This document shows positions 44,578 through 54,010 of a stretch of 64,000 nucleotides of DNA, one piece after another (the stretch's first letter is position 1; every line of letters begins with the position of its first letter). The notes beneath the pieces were generated by a model. That model saw nothing but the letters and a program-made list of their open reading frames with translations, did no database searches and was not told the origin of the DNA. A program made the position numbers and the translations under genes. The stretch is taken from NCBI GenBank assembly GCA_001767855.1, contig MEMF01000002.1, forward strand, positions 743,493-807,492, given 5' to 3'. This stretch comes from Alphaproteobacteria bacterium RIFCSPHIGHO2_01_FULL_41_14. GTDB taxonomy: Bacteria; Pseudomonadota; Alphaproteobacteria; UBA7879; UBA5542.

Positions 44578-45465
44578 ATGTTAGATTCTCAGCGTAGCTT
44601 TCAAAGCATTATTTTTGCTCTCCAAACTTTTTGGGCCAAGCAAGGGTGTGCCATCCTTCAACCTTACGATATGGAAATGGGGGCTGGCACCTTTCATCCC
44701 GGCACCACTTTGCACTCCATCGACCCTCATCCGTGGCGTGCCGCGTACGTCCAGCCATGTCGACGTCCCACTGACGGGCGATATGGCGAGAATCCCAACC
44801 GATTGGGCCATTACTACCAATTCCAAGTCATCATCAAGCCCGCCCCCGAAAATGCCCAAGAGCTTTATCTCGAAAGCCTCAAAGCCATTGGAACGGATAC
44901 CATCACCAATGACATTCGCTTTGTGGAAGATGATTGGGAAAGCCCCACCCTGGGCGCGGCAGGACTTGGGTGGGAAGTCTGGTGCAATGGGGCAGAAGTC
45001 AGCCAGTTTACCTATTTTCAACAAATGGGCGGGATCCCCTGTTCCCCTGTCTCCATGGAGCTGACCTATGGCCTTGAACGCCTCGCCTTAGTTATCCAAA
45101 AGAAGGAAAGTATTTTTGATCTCAACTGGAATGGCTGCACCGGCAAAGAGGAGATTACCTACAAAGATGTTTTTTTGGAAAATGAGCGCCAATTTTCCCG
45201 CTATGCCTTTGAAGAAGCAGACACCGACATGCTCTTCCGTCAGTTTCATGACGCTGAAAAAGAATCCCGCGCTCTTTTGGCCAAAAACCTTCCCCTCCCG
45301 GCCTACGATCACTGCATGAAGGCGAGCCATCTCTTTAACTTACTAGATGCTCGTGGAATGATTAGTGTCACAGAGCGTCCCTCCTACATCGCCCGAGTGC
45401 GGGAGATGGCCAAGGGCTGTTGTCAATCGTGGGCCCAAAGCCAAGAACTGCCGATGGTGCCATGA
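44578..45465 (+). CDS. glyQ: Glycyl-tRNA synthetase alpha subunit
   Basis: This is the catalytic subunit of the bacterial alpha2beta2 GlyRS. It starts [23 protein letters not shown] and contains the conserved [13 protein letters not shown] and [23 protein letters not shown] blocks. I chose the ATG at 44578 (295 residues); an in-frame GTG lies three codons upstream. The stop overlaps the glyS start (ATGA). Confidence 0.96.
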   Translation: MLDSQRSFQSIIFALQTFWAKQGCAILQPYDMEMGAGTFHPGTTLHSIDPHPWRAAYVQPCRRPTDGRYGENPNRLGHYYQFQVIIKPAPENAQELYLESLKAIGTDTITNDIRFVEDDWESPTLGAAGLGWEVWCNGAEVSQFTYFQQMGGIPCSPVSMELTYGLERLALVIQKKESIFDLNWNGCTGKEEITYKDVFLENERQFSRYAFEEADTDMLFRQFHDAEKESRALLAKNLPLPAYDHCMKASHLFNLLDARGMISVTERPSYIARVREMAKGCCQSWAQSQELPMVP

Positions 45466-47519
45466 GCGAATTTTTAGTGGAACTTTTTTCCGAAGAAATC
45501 CCCGCTGCCTTTCAAACCTTGGCCCAGGCCCAATTGGCGCACACCTTTGAGCTCAAACTCAAAAAAGAAAACATCCCCTTTGACACCATCAAAGCCTTTG
45601 GCACCCCGCGCCGCATGGGGATGGTGATCACCGGCCTGCCTTCCGTTCAGGCAGATCGCTCGGAAGAGCGACGTGGTCCACAGGTCAATGCACCCGCCGC
45701 CGCCATCGACGGCTTCCTGAAATCCATCCAGAAACAACGCCACGAATGTGAAGAAAAATACATGGGAGACAAAGGCCCCTTCCTCATAGCTACCCTCCAT
45801 GAACGCGGGAAACCCACCGCTGAAATCTTAGCCACCTTTATTAAAGAGACGCTAGAAAATTTTGAATGGCCCAAATCCATGCGGTGGAAGTCCGATGATT
45901 TTCTCTGGGCCCGGCCCCTACATGGCATCCTCGCCTTGTTCGAAGGGCAGGTTGTTCCCGTTAAGTTGGAACAGTTAGCTATCCGTTCAGGAGCCTCCAC
46001 CTTTGGCCACCGATTCTTGTCCCCCCACCGACTTGATGTAAAAAATTATGCTGATTACAAACTTCAACTCGCCGAAAATTATGTTCAAATAGACCCTTTA
46101 GACCGTCAGGCCTCCATTCGGGAACAAATCACCAAATTACTGGCCCACAAAGGGTTAACCCTGGAAGAAGACTCTGGTCTCTTGGAAGAGACAGCCAATT
46201 TGGTGGAATGGCCCGTGGTGCTGAGGGGCACCATAGACAAAAGATTCACGAGCCTTCCTGAAGAAGTCCTCATGACCTCCATGCGCGTCCATCAAAGGTA
46301 TTTCTCCACCCGCGATTCAAAGGGCAAGCTTGCCTCCTCCTTTCTCATCGTTTCCAACATGGAAACCGCAGATCAAGGTCAACAAATCATCGACGGCAAT
46401 GAACGGGTATTACGCGCCCGACTCAGTGACGCCCATTTCTTCTGGGCCCAAGATATGAGGCGCCCCTTGAGTGACTGGAACAAGCCCCTCACCCACCGTA
46501 TTTTCCAAGAAAAGCTAGGTACCCTCGCTGACAAAATCGAGCGCCTCCAAAAAACCTCGGCGCTGCTTCTGGCCTGCTTCCCCACCGTGGATCCCAAGCA
46601 GGCTGAGCAATCCATCTCTCTCCTCAAAGCAGACCTCTCCACAAGCATGGTGGGGGAATTTCCCGAGCTTCAAGGCATTATGGGCAGCCACTATGCTAAA
46701 GCCCAGGGTATCAACCCTAACATTGCGCTGGCCATTCGCGAACATTATGCCCCTGTCGGCCCGCAGGATATCTGTCCCAAGGCAGATCTCTCCGTGCATG
46801 TGGCCTTAGTGGATAAATTGGATACCCTCGTCGGGTTTTTTGCTGTGGGGCTTGAGCCCACCGCCTCCAAAGATCCCTACGCGCTTCGCCGTACAGCTCT
46901 CGGGATCATCCGCCTCATTCATGAAAATGAGCTCCCTATGTCCATCGACGAGCTCATCAAAGTGGCACTCACTCCGTATACCTTCCCTCAGGCTAAGAAA
47001 GAAAAGGCAGCGCTTAAAATAAAAGCATTTATTCAAGACCGTTTGGTTGTTTATTTAAAGCAGTTGTATTCGGCCTCCCTTTTAAATGCCGTCTTGAGGC
47101 AAGGGGGAAACCTCTTCATCACGGATCTAAACCTGAAACTCTCTGCCCTCAAAGCGTTTCTCGAGTCTCCTGACGGGCCAGACTTTATCACGGTGTACAA
47201 GCGTGCGGCTAACATCCTGAAGCAAGAAGGCGCCCTAAAAACAGAAGAGATTAATTCGCAACTGTTCGTCAAAGAGGAACATAATCTCTTTGACGCCATC
47301 CTCGCCACCCAAACGGTATTGGATGTCTGCCTCGCTGACCCCACGCCTCATTACGCGAAGGCCATTCAAACCTTGGCGTCTCTTAAAGCACCTCTTGAGG
47401 TGTTCTTCTCTAATGTGAGGGTGCAAGATCCAGATCCCCTCTTACGCCATAATCGACTCAGCCTTCTCAAACGCATTGAGGTGGCCTGTTCCCGCATTTG
47501 TGACCTAGAAAAGCTATAG
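45462..47519 (+). CDS. glyS: Glycyl-tRNA synthetase beta subunit
   Basis: This is the tRNA-binding subunit of the heterotetrameric GlyRS, 685 residues from the ATG at 45462. It starts [21 protein letters not shown] and contains FGTPRRMG, the HRFLSPHR and RVHQRYF blocks, an HD-like region and a C-terminal anticodon-binding domain. It is coupled to glyQ by a four-base overlap. Confidence 0.95.
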   Translation: MSEFLVELFSEEIPAAFQTLAQAQLAHTFELKLKKENIPFDTIKAFGTPRRMGMVITGLPSVQADRSEERRGPQVNAPAAAIDGFLKSIQKQRHECEEKYMGDKGPFLIATLHERGKPTAEILATFIKETLENFEWPKSMRWKSDDFLWARPLHGILALFEGQVVPVKLEQLAIRSGASTFGHRFLSPHRLDVKNYADYKLQLAENYVQIDPLDRQASIREQITKLLAHKGLTLEEDSGLLEETANLVEWPVVLRGTIDKRFTSLPEEVLMTSMRVHQRYFSTRDSKGKLASSFLIVSNMETADQGQQIIDGNERVLRARLSDAHFFWAQDMRRPLSDWNKPLTHRIFQEKLGTLADKIERLQKTSALLLACFPTVDPKQAEQSISLLKADLSTSMVGEFPELQGIMGSHYAKAQGINPNIALAIREHYAPVGPQDICPKADLSVHVALVDKLDTLVGFFAVGLEPTASKDPYALRRTALGIIRLIHENELPMSIDELIKVALTPYTFPQAKKEKAALKIKAFIQDRLVVYLKQLYSASLLNAVLRQGGNLFITDLNLKLSALKAFLESPDGPDFITVYKRAANILKQEGALKTEEINSQLFVKEEHNLFDAILATQTVLDVCLADPTPHYAKAIQTLASLKAPLEVFFSNVRVQDPDPLLRHNRLSLLKRIEVACSRICDLEKL

Positions 47520-47534
47520 CCAAACTCAGGTCTT

Positions 47535-48557
47535 CTAGTGAGGACGAGAACGATCAGCCATCACCCCTGCTTGGCTGTACAGTTTCTTTGCACCCACGTC
47601 TGGTCTGATATTTTCCCTACTCCCCCCTTCTTGCCTAGAACTTGCGACAGCAGCCGCCCCTCTCGTTGCTTCACCGCCTGTGTTTCTCTTAAGCTCTGCC
47701 GGAATTTTCTTCCTTTCCCAAAAATCAGAATCAGCCAAATACCTCTGAACCCTCTCTAAAGAGAGTTCCCCTTCAAGGGCAGATCTCTTTGCAGCCAGAG
47801 CTTCTCCGAAAGGAAACATATAGTCTCTCCTTTCTGTGATTCCTAGAGGCTCATGAAAGGAAGTGAGCAAATCATTTAGTTGAGAAGCCGTTTCCATGTC
47901 TTCTTTTGCGATCATCAAAAGAGTTAAGTGTGGATTCTGAGGATAAAAATATTGTCCCAATGTTGGAGCAATGCTTGCCGTATATCCATTTGTATACTCC
48001 GAAAGAACTGCCCCTGCCCCACCTTTCATAAAATGATCAGTAGATGTCCTCATTACATCAAAACACTCTCCATAAAAAATAGATCGCTGACCGGCCCAGG
48101 CGATCAGTTTACCATAAATTGCTCCCTCCTCCTCTTTCAGAGTTCCCTGATTGTTTGTGAGTAAATGGAGTAGTTTTTTTATAAACTCATCATAGATTGC
48201 CTGCGCTTCTGTAAAAAACCCTCGCCGAATCCGTAACTGAGAAGCCCCCCGCTCCTCAGTCGTCAATCCGGTGAGTTCACCCCCTTGTTGCGCAATGAGA
48301 TTTTTTAATTGTTCTAATCTAGATATGGACGCAGCTTTAGCTTGGGTATCTGCTCCATTTCTTAAACTATTCCATGTGGCATAAAGTTTGGTTTTTTCTT
48401 CTACCCCAAGGCTATAAAGGGCCTGTAAATTCGAAGTTCTTTGAATACGACTCTCAATGGGCTCCTCTTCAAGCGCAGCAACGGTATACCCTTTCCCCGC
48501 ACAGAAGAAAAGGATTGCCATAAATAATAGTATGATTTTCTTGAATAAATATGTCAT
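47535..48557 (-). CDS. Putative secreted protein of unknown family
   Basis: This 340-residue protein has a hydrophobic leader (residues 5-20). It is mainly helical and charged from 30 to 290, with no family I recognise. The C-terminal 45 residues are low-complexity and hold GAAAVASSRQEGGSRENI (300-317). That is close to a segment in the 530-residue protein encoded at 37564-39156 (GAAAASQRQEESRSDSI). The codons differ between the two, so the likeness is at protein level. It stands alone between glyS and trxA. It could be an exported effector or envelope protein; function is unknown. Confidence 0.65.
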   Translation of the reverse strand: MTYLFKKIILLFMAILFFCAGKGYTVAALEEEPIESRIQRTSNLQALYSLGVEEKTKLYATWNSLRNGADTQAKAASISRLEQLKNLIAQQGGELTGLTTEERGASQLRIRRGFFTEAQAIYDEFIKKLLHLLTNNQGTLKEEEGAIYGKLIAWAGQRSIFYGECFDVMRTSTDHFMKGGAGAVLSEYTNGYTASIAPTLGQYFYPQNPHLTLLMIAKEDMETASQLNDLLTSFHEPLGITERRDYMFPFGEALAAKRSALEGELSLERVQRYLADSDFWERKKIPAELKRNTGGEATRGAAAVASSRQEGGSRENIRPDVGAKKLYSQAGVMADRSRPH

Positions 48558-48690
48558 GTTTGTTCTCCCACGTTAGCGACGGTCAGGAAAAATCTGAACC
48601 CCAATCTTATTAATAGTCCTGCAAAGCAAAAGGGAAATCAATGAAATTATGATGCCCTAAAACTTTATATCTCCGTCCTCAGAAAAGGTA

Positions 48691-48719
48691 TTCCCACGCC
48701 TTTTTGATTCCGGTATACT
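48691..48719 (+). promoter_or_regulatory. Probable promoter of trxA
   Basis: TTCCCA (48691-48696) and TATACT (48714-48719) with a 17-nt spacer lie 32 nt upstream of the trxA ATG. Confidence 0.5.
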
Positions 48720-48751
48720 GAACCCCGAGTTTTAATGAATAAGGAAGAAAA

Positions 48752-49069
48752 ATGACACAGAGCGTAACAGATACAACATTTCAATTTGAGGTTTTAAACG
48801 CCACAGTTCCCGTTCTGGTGGATTTCTGGGCCCCCTGGTGTGGCCCGTGTCGCATGTTGGGTCCCATTCTAGAAGACCTGGCTCAAGAGATGGGAGATCT
48901 GGTCAAAGTGGTTAAAATAGACATCGACGAGAACCCCAACGCCGCCGCTACCTACAATGTGCGCACCATTCCCACCATGATTTTGTTCCATCACGGACAA
49001 GCCATTGACACCAAGATTGGCGTATTGCCAAAAAACAAATTAAAAGAATGGGTTGAGTCCATTCTCTAG
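48752..49069 (+). CDS. trxA: Thioredoxin
   Basis: This is the 105-residue general disulfide reductase. The active site is in FWAPWCGPCRMLGP, and the cis-Pro loop is VRTIPTMILF. A GGAAG site precedes the ATG. It is followed by the Nfu gene 61 nt downstream. Confidence 0.97.
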   Translation: MTQSVTDTTFQFEVLNATVPVLVDFWAPWCGPCRMLGPILEDLAQEMGDLVKVVKIDIDENPNAAATYNVRTIPTMILFHHGQAIDTKIGVLPKNKLKEWVESIL

Positions 49070-49130
49070 AATTTTGACTTTTCAAACGGATATGCTTATA
49101 GTGAAGCCGTTTTAAGCAGTAAGGATTCGA

Positions 49131-49685
49131 ATGTTCATTCAAACGGAACAAACGCCTAATCCATCGGCCCTCAAATTTATTCCCGGGCCTCATCTCCTCG
49201 ATGAACCTATGGATTTCCCCAATAAAGAGACGGCCAGAATCTCCCCTTTGGCCTTGCGTCTCTTTCAGGTAGAAGGCGTAGAAGGCGTTTTCATTGGTAC
49301 AAACTTTATCACTGTGACCAAATCGGATGAGATAGAGTGGTCCATGCTCAAACCTTCTCTTCTGGGCAGCATGATGGAACATCTCCTGGCCCACAAGCCT
49401 ATTCTCCAAGAGGTTGTTGACGCCGCCCCCCCTTCCAATCCGAGCACCACAGAGGACAGCGATGTGGTGAAAGAAATCAAAGAGATTCTCGACGCCCGCG
49501 TCCGACCGACTGTGGCCCAAGATGGGGGAGATATTATTTTTGATCGGTTTGAAGATGGCGTTGTGTATCTGAAGCTCCAAGGGGCATGCTCCAGCTGCCC
49601 TAGTTCCACCATGACCCTTAAATCTGGCATTGAAAATATGCTGAGATATTACGTTCCCGAAGTCACCGAAGTGAGGGCTGTCTGA
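49131..49685 (+). CDS. nfuA: Nfu-type iron-sulfur cluster carrier protein
   Basis: This 184-residue protein has an N-terminal Nfu domain (FIQTEQTPNPSALKFIPG, about 1-88) and a C-terminal NifU-like domain (about 110-178). The latter carries the cluster-binding CxxC in GACSSCPSSTMTLKSGIE. It delivers [4Fe-4S] clusters to client enzymes and resembles the mitochondrial NFU1 type usual in alphaproteobacteria. The stop overlaps the start of the hydrolase gene by one base (TGATG). Confidence 0.93.
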   Translation: MFIQTEQTPNPSALKFIPGPHLLDEPMDFPNKETARISPLALRLFQVEGVEGVFIGTNFITVTKSDEIEWSMLKPSLLGSMMEHLLAHKPILQEVVDAAPPSNPSTTEDSDVVKEIKEILDARVRPTVAQDGGDIIFDRFEDGVVYLKLQGACSSCPSSTMTLKSGIENMLRYYVPEVTEVRAV

Positions 49686-50302
49686 TGCATAAAAATTATT
49701 TATCCCTATTTCAATCTTCCGCCTCCCCGCGCAGAACGCGCTATGGATGGGTCTTTGGCCTCCTGGTAATCCTTGGCTTTAGTAGTACTAAACTCCTAAA
49801 AGGATCGCTGCCCTACGCGGCCACTCCTTCCTCTGAGTTAGCCAAAAATCCCTTTCCCGGCACAGCTGATCTCAAGGAATATCTCCAACGGTTAAATCCT
49901 GCGCAGAAAAAAGAGGTGGATCTCATTGCCCGCACTGTCTTTGGGGAAGCACGCGGAGAAAAATCCTTTGACTCTCTTCAAGCCATCGCTCACGTTATTT
50001 TAAACCGCGTCAAAGACAACAAGAATTGGCCCAACTCTGTTCGAGCCGTCATTCACCAGAAAAATCAGTTTTCGTGCTGGAATGAGGGAGACCCTAACTA
50101 TGGAGCCGTTCAATCTGTGACATTCAACAATCCTGAGTTCCGCCAAGCCTATCAAGCCACGCTCGCAGCCCTCTTGTCAGAAGAAGACATTACCCATGGC
50201 GCGAATCATTATCATGCGAAATGGGTAAACCCTTCCTGGGCGCAGCAGAAAAATATGATTCCAGTGGCAGAAATCGAACAACACCTCTTTTACAAAGCCT
50301 AA
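49685..50302 (+). CDS. SleB-type cell wall hydrolase
   Basis: This 205-residue protein has one N-terminal membrane or signal helix (about 20-40). A hydrolase domain follows in the C-terminal two thirds: LIARTVFGEARGE with the catalytic Glu, AIAHVILNRV and FSCW, then GANHYHAKWVNPSW. Members cleave peptidoglycan glycan strands as lytic transglycosylases. The domain should face the periplasm. The gene is joined to nfuA by a one-base overlap. Confidence 0.88.
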   Translation: MHKNYLSLFQSSASPRRTRYGWVFGLLVILGFSSTKLLKGSLPYAATPSSELAKNPFPGTADLKEYLQRLNPAQKKEVDLIARTVFGEARGEKSFDSLQAIAHVILNRVKDNKNWPNSVRAVIHQKNQFSCWNEGDPNYGAVQSVTFNNPEFRQAYQATLAALLSEEDITHGANHYHAKWVNPSWAQQKNMIPVAEIEQHLFYKA

Positions 50303-50336
50303 GATCTCTTTGTCCACAAGCTTGGTCTAAAACCTT

Positions 50337-51539
50337 TTAATTTGATGCTTCGGAAAAATCCATTAATTCTCGGTTTCTGATCACAAAGAAAGAAGTCACC
50401 ATCGTCACCAGAATAAAGCAGAGGATAATGACCCCAATACTGCGGAAGGTCCCTGTGTAAAAATACCCCGCCACCTGCAGGACAACAGCCGACAACAACA
50501 GCCGCAGACCTTGAACCACTGCCGACACCTTCCCCTTGGCCTTTGGCATAAAGCTTATACAAAGGGGGTAAAGGATACTCCCCGGAATAATCTGGACCGT
50601 AATAAAAGCAAGAAAGGCCAGCGTAATCAACAAGGGACTCGTCGTACCCATGAAGGTCACCAACGCAATACAGAGGAACCCAAAGAGAGAAAGTTTAGCA
50701 GAAAGAGACAGCAATTTTTTCTGCTCGTACCGATTAATAATAAAGCCAAAGACCACACTGCCGAGGGCAAAGGCCGTGGCGAGCGCTCCTTGATAATACC
50801 CAAACTGGGAAAGGGTGACGCCTAAGCTTTGCATATACAGCAACGGCGACATTCCCGCAAAGATCCAATAGGGTACAAAAAGAAAGACGATATGCACAAT
50901 CACCAACATCAAGGGGCGAGATCGAAAGAGGGGCATATACCCTCCCAATGAGAGGGTTTCTTTCTTCTCGGGCAATTTATCCTTGGGAATAAAGAAGATC
51001 GTCATCAGCCCCACCACCACACCGGAACACAGAAGCACCACAAAGCTCCCTTGCCAATGGAAATAGAGGGCGATATAGCTTCCCACCACAGGGGCGGCCC
51101 CCACCGCCGCATTCATCACCCCGTTCAGCATGGCCATCAAGAATTGCTGCTCTTTCAAGGGATAAGCGTCTGCAATAATTAAAAAACACAACGTGGCCGG
51201 CCCTGCAATCCCAATTCCCTGCAGAAATCGGCCCCCCAGCAGAAAGGGATAGGAGGTGGCCCATAAGCAAAGGCTACTCCCGATGATGAAAATCAAAATT
51301 CCCCAGAGGATGATGGGTTTGCGCCCATGCCGATCCGCCAAACTCCCTACAAAAAAGAGGCTGAGAAAGAACCCAATGAAATTCACCGAGAGCAATGCTT
51401 CAACCCAAAAAGGCGACAATCCAAACTGGGTTTGTAGCTCAGGGAAGCTGGGCACAAAAAGATCGAGCTCTGCCCCTCCCAAGACATCCATCAGAATGAC
51501 GGTGACGAGCACCATAAATTTGGTAAAAGAGGGATTCAT
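50337..51539 (-). CDS. MFS drug-resistance-type transporter (Bcr/CflA branch)
   Basis: This 400-residue protein has 12 predicted membrane segments. It starts FTKFMVLVTVILMDVLGGAELDLFVPSFP and has MFS motif A as GSLADRHGRKPIILWG. The Bcr/CflA relatives export drugs or small metabolites by proton exchange. It overlaps the nuoJ stop by four bases, occupying the place where nuoK normally follows. The substrate is unknown. Confidence 0.85.
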   Translation of the reverse strand: MNPSFTKFMVLVTVILMDVLGGAELDLFVPSFPELQTQFGLSPFWVEALLSVNFIGFFLSLFFVGSLADRHGRKPIILWGILIFIIGSSLCLWATSYPFLLGGRFLQGIGIAGPATLCFLIIADAYPLKEQQFLMAMLNGVMNAAVGAAPVVGSYIALYFHWQGSFVVLLCSGVVVGLMTIFFIPKDKLPEKKETLSLGGYMPLFRSRPLMLVIVHIVFLFVPYWIFAGMSPLLYMQSLGVTLSQFGYYQGALATAFALGSVVFGFIINRYEQKKLLSLSAKLSLFGFLCIALVTFMGTTSPLLITLAFLAFITVQIIPGSILYPLCISFMPKAKGKVSAVVQGLRLLLSAVVLQVAGYFYTGTFRSIGVIILCFILVTMVTSFFVIRNRELMDFSEASN

Positions 51540-52204
51540 TTTTTTGGTACCTCTTCTAGGGGAGCATCCCCTTCCATGAGAGGCAAAGCACCTCCCTCTA
51601 TTTGATCCGTCACAGGAATACGGCGAATGTCTCTGAGCTCAAGGGGCCCCGTATCTCGTTGTACTTTCTCCAGAGATGTTTGCTTGGCAAGCTTCAACTT
51701 CTTGGGTCCAATCATCAAGATAATCCCCAGAAAAGCGGAAAAGAACAGAATGCCCAAATAGATGATCAGAAGTGGATAATCGTGATAAATAAGCTCTCCC
51801 AAAACACGGGGAGAGGATGGCAGATCTCCCAAAGCCTGAGGAGACTCTACAAAGAGGTGTCGCACCTTGTAGACCAGCGCAAAGAACACCTGTCCTCCTA
51901 ATAAAGCTGTCACCACAAACGTAAGGCTTTTGTACCCAAAAGAAAGCGGCGGCATATCTTCGCGGCTATGGTTCTGAGTAATCATATAAAACACTAAGAG
52001 CAACACCATAAGCGCCGTATAAAAGACCAAAAAAAGAAGGGCCAAAAACACAGCATCCAACAACATCATCATCGCCGCGATTTGCAGCATGAGCAGGGAA
52101 AAACTCAACAAAATCCGGATAGGATTTTTTAAGGAGAGAAATAAAAAGCTTGCCCCCCCCATCCCCAAAGCCAGCCCATAAAAACCCATGTCAAAAAAAG
52201 TCAT
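51536..52204 (-). CDS. nuoJ: Complex I subunit NuoJ, divergent
   Basis: This 222-residue protein with five membrane helices sits directly after nuoI. The third-helix region LVFYTALMVLLLVFYMI corresponds to the family's VYAGAVMVLFLFVVMM. The conserved Ala-Gly-Ala has become Thr-Ala-Leu, and the Glu normally in the preceding helix is absent. The C-terminal 65 residues are soluble and unusually long. Context makes the assignment firm; the degree of divergence matches the other membrane subunits. Confidence 0.82.
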   Translation of the reverse strand: MTFFDMGFYGLALGMGGASFLFLSLKNPIRILLSFSLLMLQIAAMMMLLDAVFLALLFLVFYTALMVLLLVFYMITQNHSREDMPPLSFGYKSLTFVVTALLGGQVFFALVYKVRHLFVESPQALGDLPSSPRVLGELIYHDYPLLIIYLGILFFSAFLGIILMIGPKKLKLAKQTSLEKVQRDTGPLELRDIRRIPVTDQIEGGALPLMEGDAPLEEVPKK

Positions 52205-52665
52205 GATGGCAGCTTCTCTTTCAAAACCCTACCATTTTCAAGAAGGCTCTCTTTGGTGTGATAAAGTTTTTCTTTCTGATCAACACTCAGCAGGGTGCGA
52301 GGCACCAGCCCAATGGCATCCACAGGGCACGCCTGTTCACACAATCCACAGGTGATACACTTGGTCATGTCCACATCAAACCGCCCAGGATAGGGCATTC
52401 CCTTACCATCCATAAACGTATCAATAATGATCGCTTGGGCGGGGCACGCCACTTCGCACAGTTTGCATCCCACACATTTTATCTCACCTTTCTTAGACTC
52501 GAATAGCGCCAGGTCTTTATTTGTATTTTTTTCGGGTACACTCGACCGAAAGGCGCTCTTAAAAAGATTCTTAAAAGAGAGAAAGGGCACCCAGAAGAAG
52601 AAACGAAAATGAAATAAGATGGAGCGAAACAATACAGACATTTGGAAAGATTCTATAATACTCAA
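52201..52665 (-). CDS. nuoI: Complex I subunit NuoI
   Basis: This subunit carries clusters N6a and N6b between NuoG and NuoB. Both 4Fe-4S motifs are intact: CVGCKLCEVACP and CITCGLCEQACP, with PAQAI and PVDAI following as usual. The N-terminal segment before the first motif is shorter than normal and lacks the RG-x-H-x-L-x-R(Y) block. It lies about 30 kb from nuoA-H and overlaps nuoJ by four bases. Confidence 0.92.
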   Translation of the reverse strand: MSIIESFQMSVLFRSILFHFRFFFWVPFLSFKNLFKSAFRSSVPEKNTNKDLALFESKKGEIKCVGCKLCEVACPAQAIIIDTFMDGKGMPYPGRFDVDMTKCITCGLCEQACPVDAIGLVPRTLLSVDQKEKLYHTKESLLENGRVLKEKLPS

Positions 52666-52721
52666 GCGACGCTGTCACTAAGACTTTGACAACCTCAGGG
52701 TTGTCTTCTATCTTTAAAGAC

Positions 52722-53300
52722 ATGAAAAAATTATATCTCTGGCTTCTGGAGAAATCCAAACATCGTCATGCGCCTTGGTATCTCGCTCTCGTCTCTTTCA
52801 CTGAAAGCTCCGTCTCTTTCATCCCACCAGACCCCATGATGATCCCCATGATTGTGGCTCACAAAGAGCGCGCGTGGTCTCTTGCTTTCCTCACCACTCT
52901 ATCGTCTGTTGTGGGGGGAGCTTTGGGGTACGCCATTGGATTTTATCTGTTCGAACGGATTGGTGTCCCTCTTCTCAAGACCTACGGTCTTATGGAAAAA
53001 ATTACTGTCTTTCAAACCTTTTTCAACGAATGGGGGTTCTGGGCCATTGTGATTAAAGCGTTTACTCCCATTCCCTTTAAGCTTGTGACCATCACGGCTG
53101 GCGCACTTAAGTTTAATTTTGGCCTCTTTATGCTCGCCTCAACGCTCTCACGGAGTATTCGTTTCTATTTAGAAGCGGCTGTTGTGTGGAAGTGGGGAGA
53201 AAGAATGAACACCATCATTCAAGAAAACATGATGCTGATCAGCTCTCTATTCTTTGGGATCCTCATCGGTGGATTTTTCATTTTGAAGTATCTGGTTTAG
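52722..53300 (+). CDS. YqaA/DedA-related membrane protein
   Basis: This 192-residue protein has four or five membrane helices and a VTT (SNARE-associated) domain. YLALVSFTESSVSFIPPDPMMIPM and VIKAFTPIPFKLVTITAGA are typical of the YqaA branch. DedA-superfamily proteins are lipid scramblase or flippase-like. I chose the ATG at 52722 (MKKLYLWLLEKSKHRH). It is divergent from nuoI. Confidence 0.85.
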   Translation: MKKLYLWLLEKSKHRHAPWYLALVSFTESSVSFIPPDPMMIPMIVAHKERAWSLAFLTTLSSVVGGALGYAIGFYLFERIGVPLLKTYGLMEKITVFQTFFNEWGFWAIVIKAFTPIPFKLVTITAGALKFNFGLFMLASTLSRSIRFYLEAAVVWKWGERMNTIIQENMMLISSLFFGILIGGFFILKYLV

Positions 53301-53356
53301 GGGTTTTTCTAATGAAAAGAGATACAAACTTCCTCAAAGATCGTTAATTCCAAAGC

Positions 53357-53983
53357 CTAATCTTCCTTTGTCTTTGGTGCCGTTTTGACAATTTCATCAA
53401 TCAACCCAAACTTCTTTGATTCTTCCGCTGAAAGAAACCGATCACGTTCCAACGCATCCGCAATCACTTCAAAGGATTGGCCTGTGCGCTCCACATAAAT
53501 ATCATAGAGTCTCTTGCGCAGAGACAAAATTTCTCGCGCTTGAATTTCTATGTCCGTTGCTTGTCCACGGGCCCCCCCATGAGGTTGATGAATCATGACG
53601 CGCGCATTGGGGAGACAATATCTTTTTCCTTTGGTTCCCGCCGTTAAAAGCAGTGACCCCATGGAGGCTGCCTGACCCAAACAAACGGTGGAGACATCTG
53701 GCTTGATATAATTCATGGTATCAAAAATGGAAAGACCCGCTGTCACCGCCCCCCCGGGGGAGTTGATATAAAAAGAAATATCTTTTTTAGGGTTTTCTGA
53801 TTCTAGAAACAGAAGCTGGGCACAGATAAGACTGGCCGTATGATCGTTCACCTCTCCCACCAAAAAGATGATACGCTCCTTCAGAAGGCGGGAATAAATA
53901 TCAAAAGATCTCTCTCCGCGTGGTGTTTGTTCAATCACCATAGGAACAAGTGTATTCATATAAGTATTTAGTGGATCCGACAT
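53357..53983 (-). CDS. clpP: ATP-dependent Clp protease proteolytic subunit
   Basis: This 208-residue serine protease shows its triad in [11 protein letters not shown] (Ser), MIHQPHGG (His) and a later Asp in the [10 protein letters not shown] region. It follows tig by 27 nt. The usual neighbours clpX and lon are not here: the next gene, yqaA, is convergent. Confidence 0.96.
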   Translation of the reverse strand: MSDPLNTYMNTLVPMVIEQTPRGERSFDIYSRLLKERIIFLVGEVNDHTASLICAQLLFLESENPKKDISFYINSPGGAVTAGLSIFDTMNYIKPDVSTVCLGQAASMGSLLLTAGTKGKRYCLPNARVMIHQPHGGARGQATDIEIQAREILSLRKRLYDIYVERTGQSFEVIADALERDRFLSAEESKKFGLIDEIVKTAPKTKED

Positions 53984-54010
53984 CGCTACTACCTCTGCTT
54001 TAAATATAAG

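Noticed and set aside
47535..48557. Possible pseudogene or frameshifted fragment after glyS
   Set aside because: The minus-strand frame is continuous from a leader to a stop over 340 codons, so it is listed as an intact gene of unknown family.
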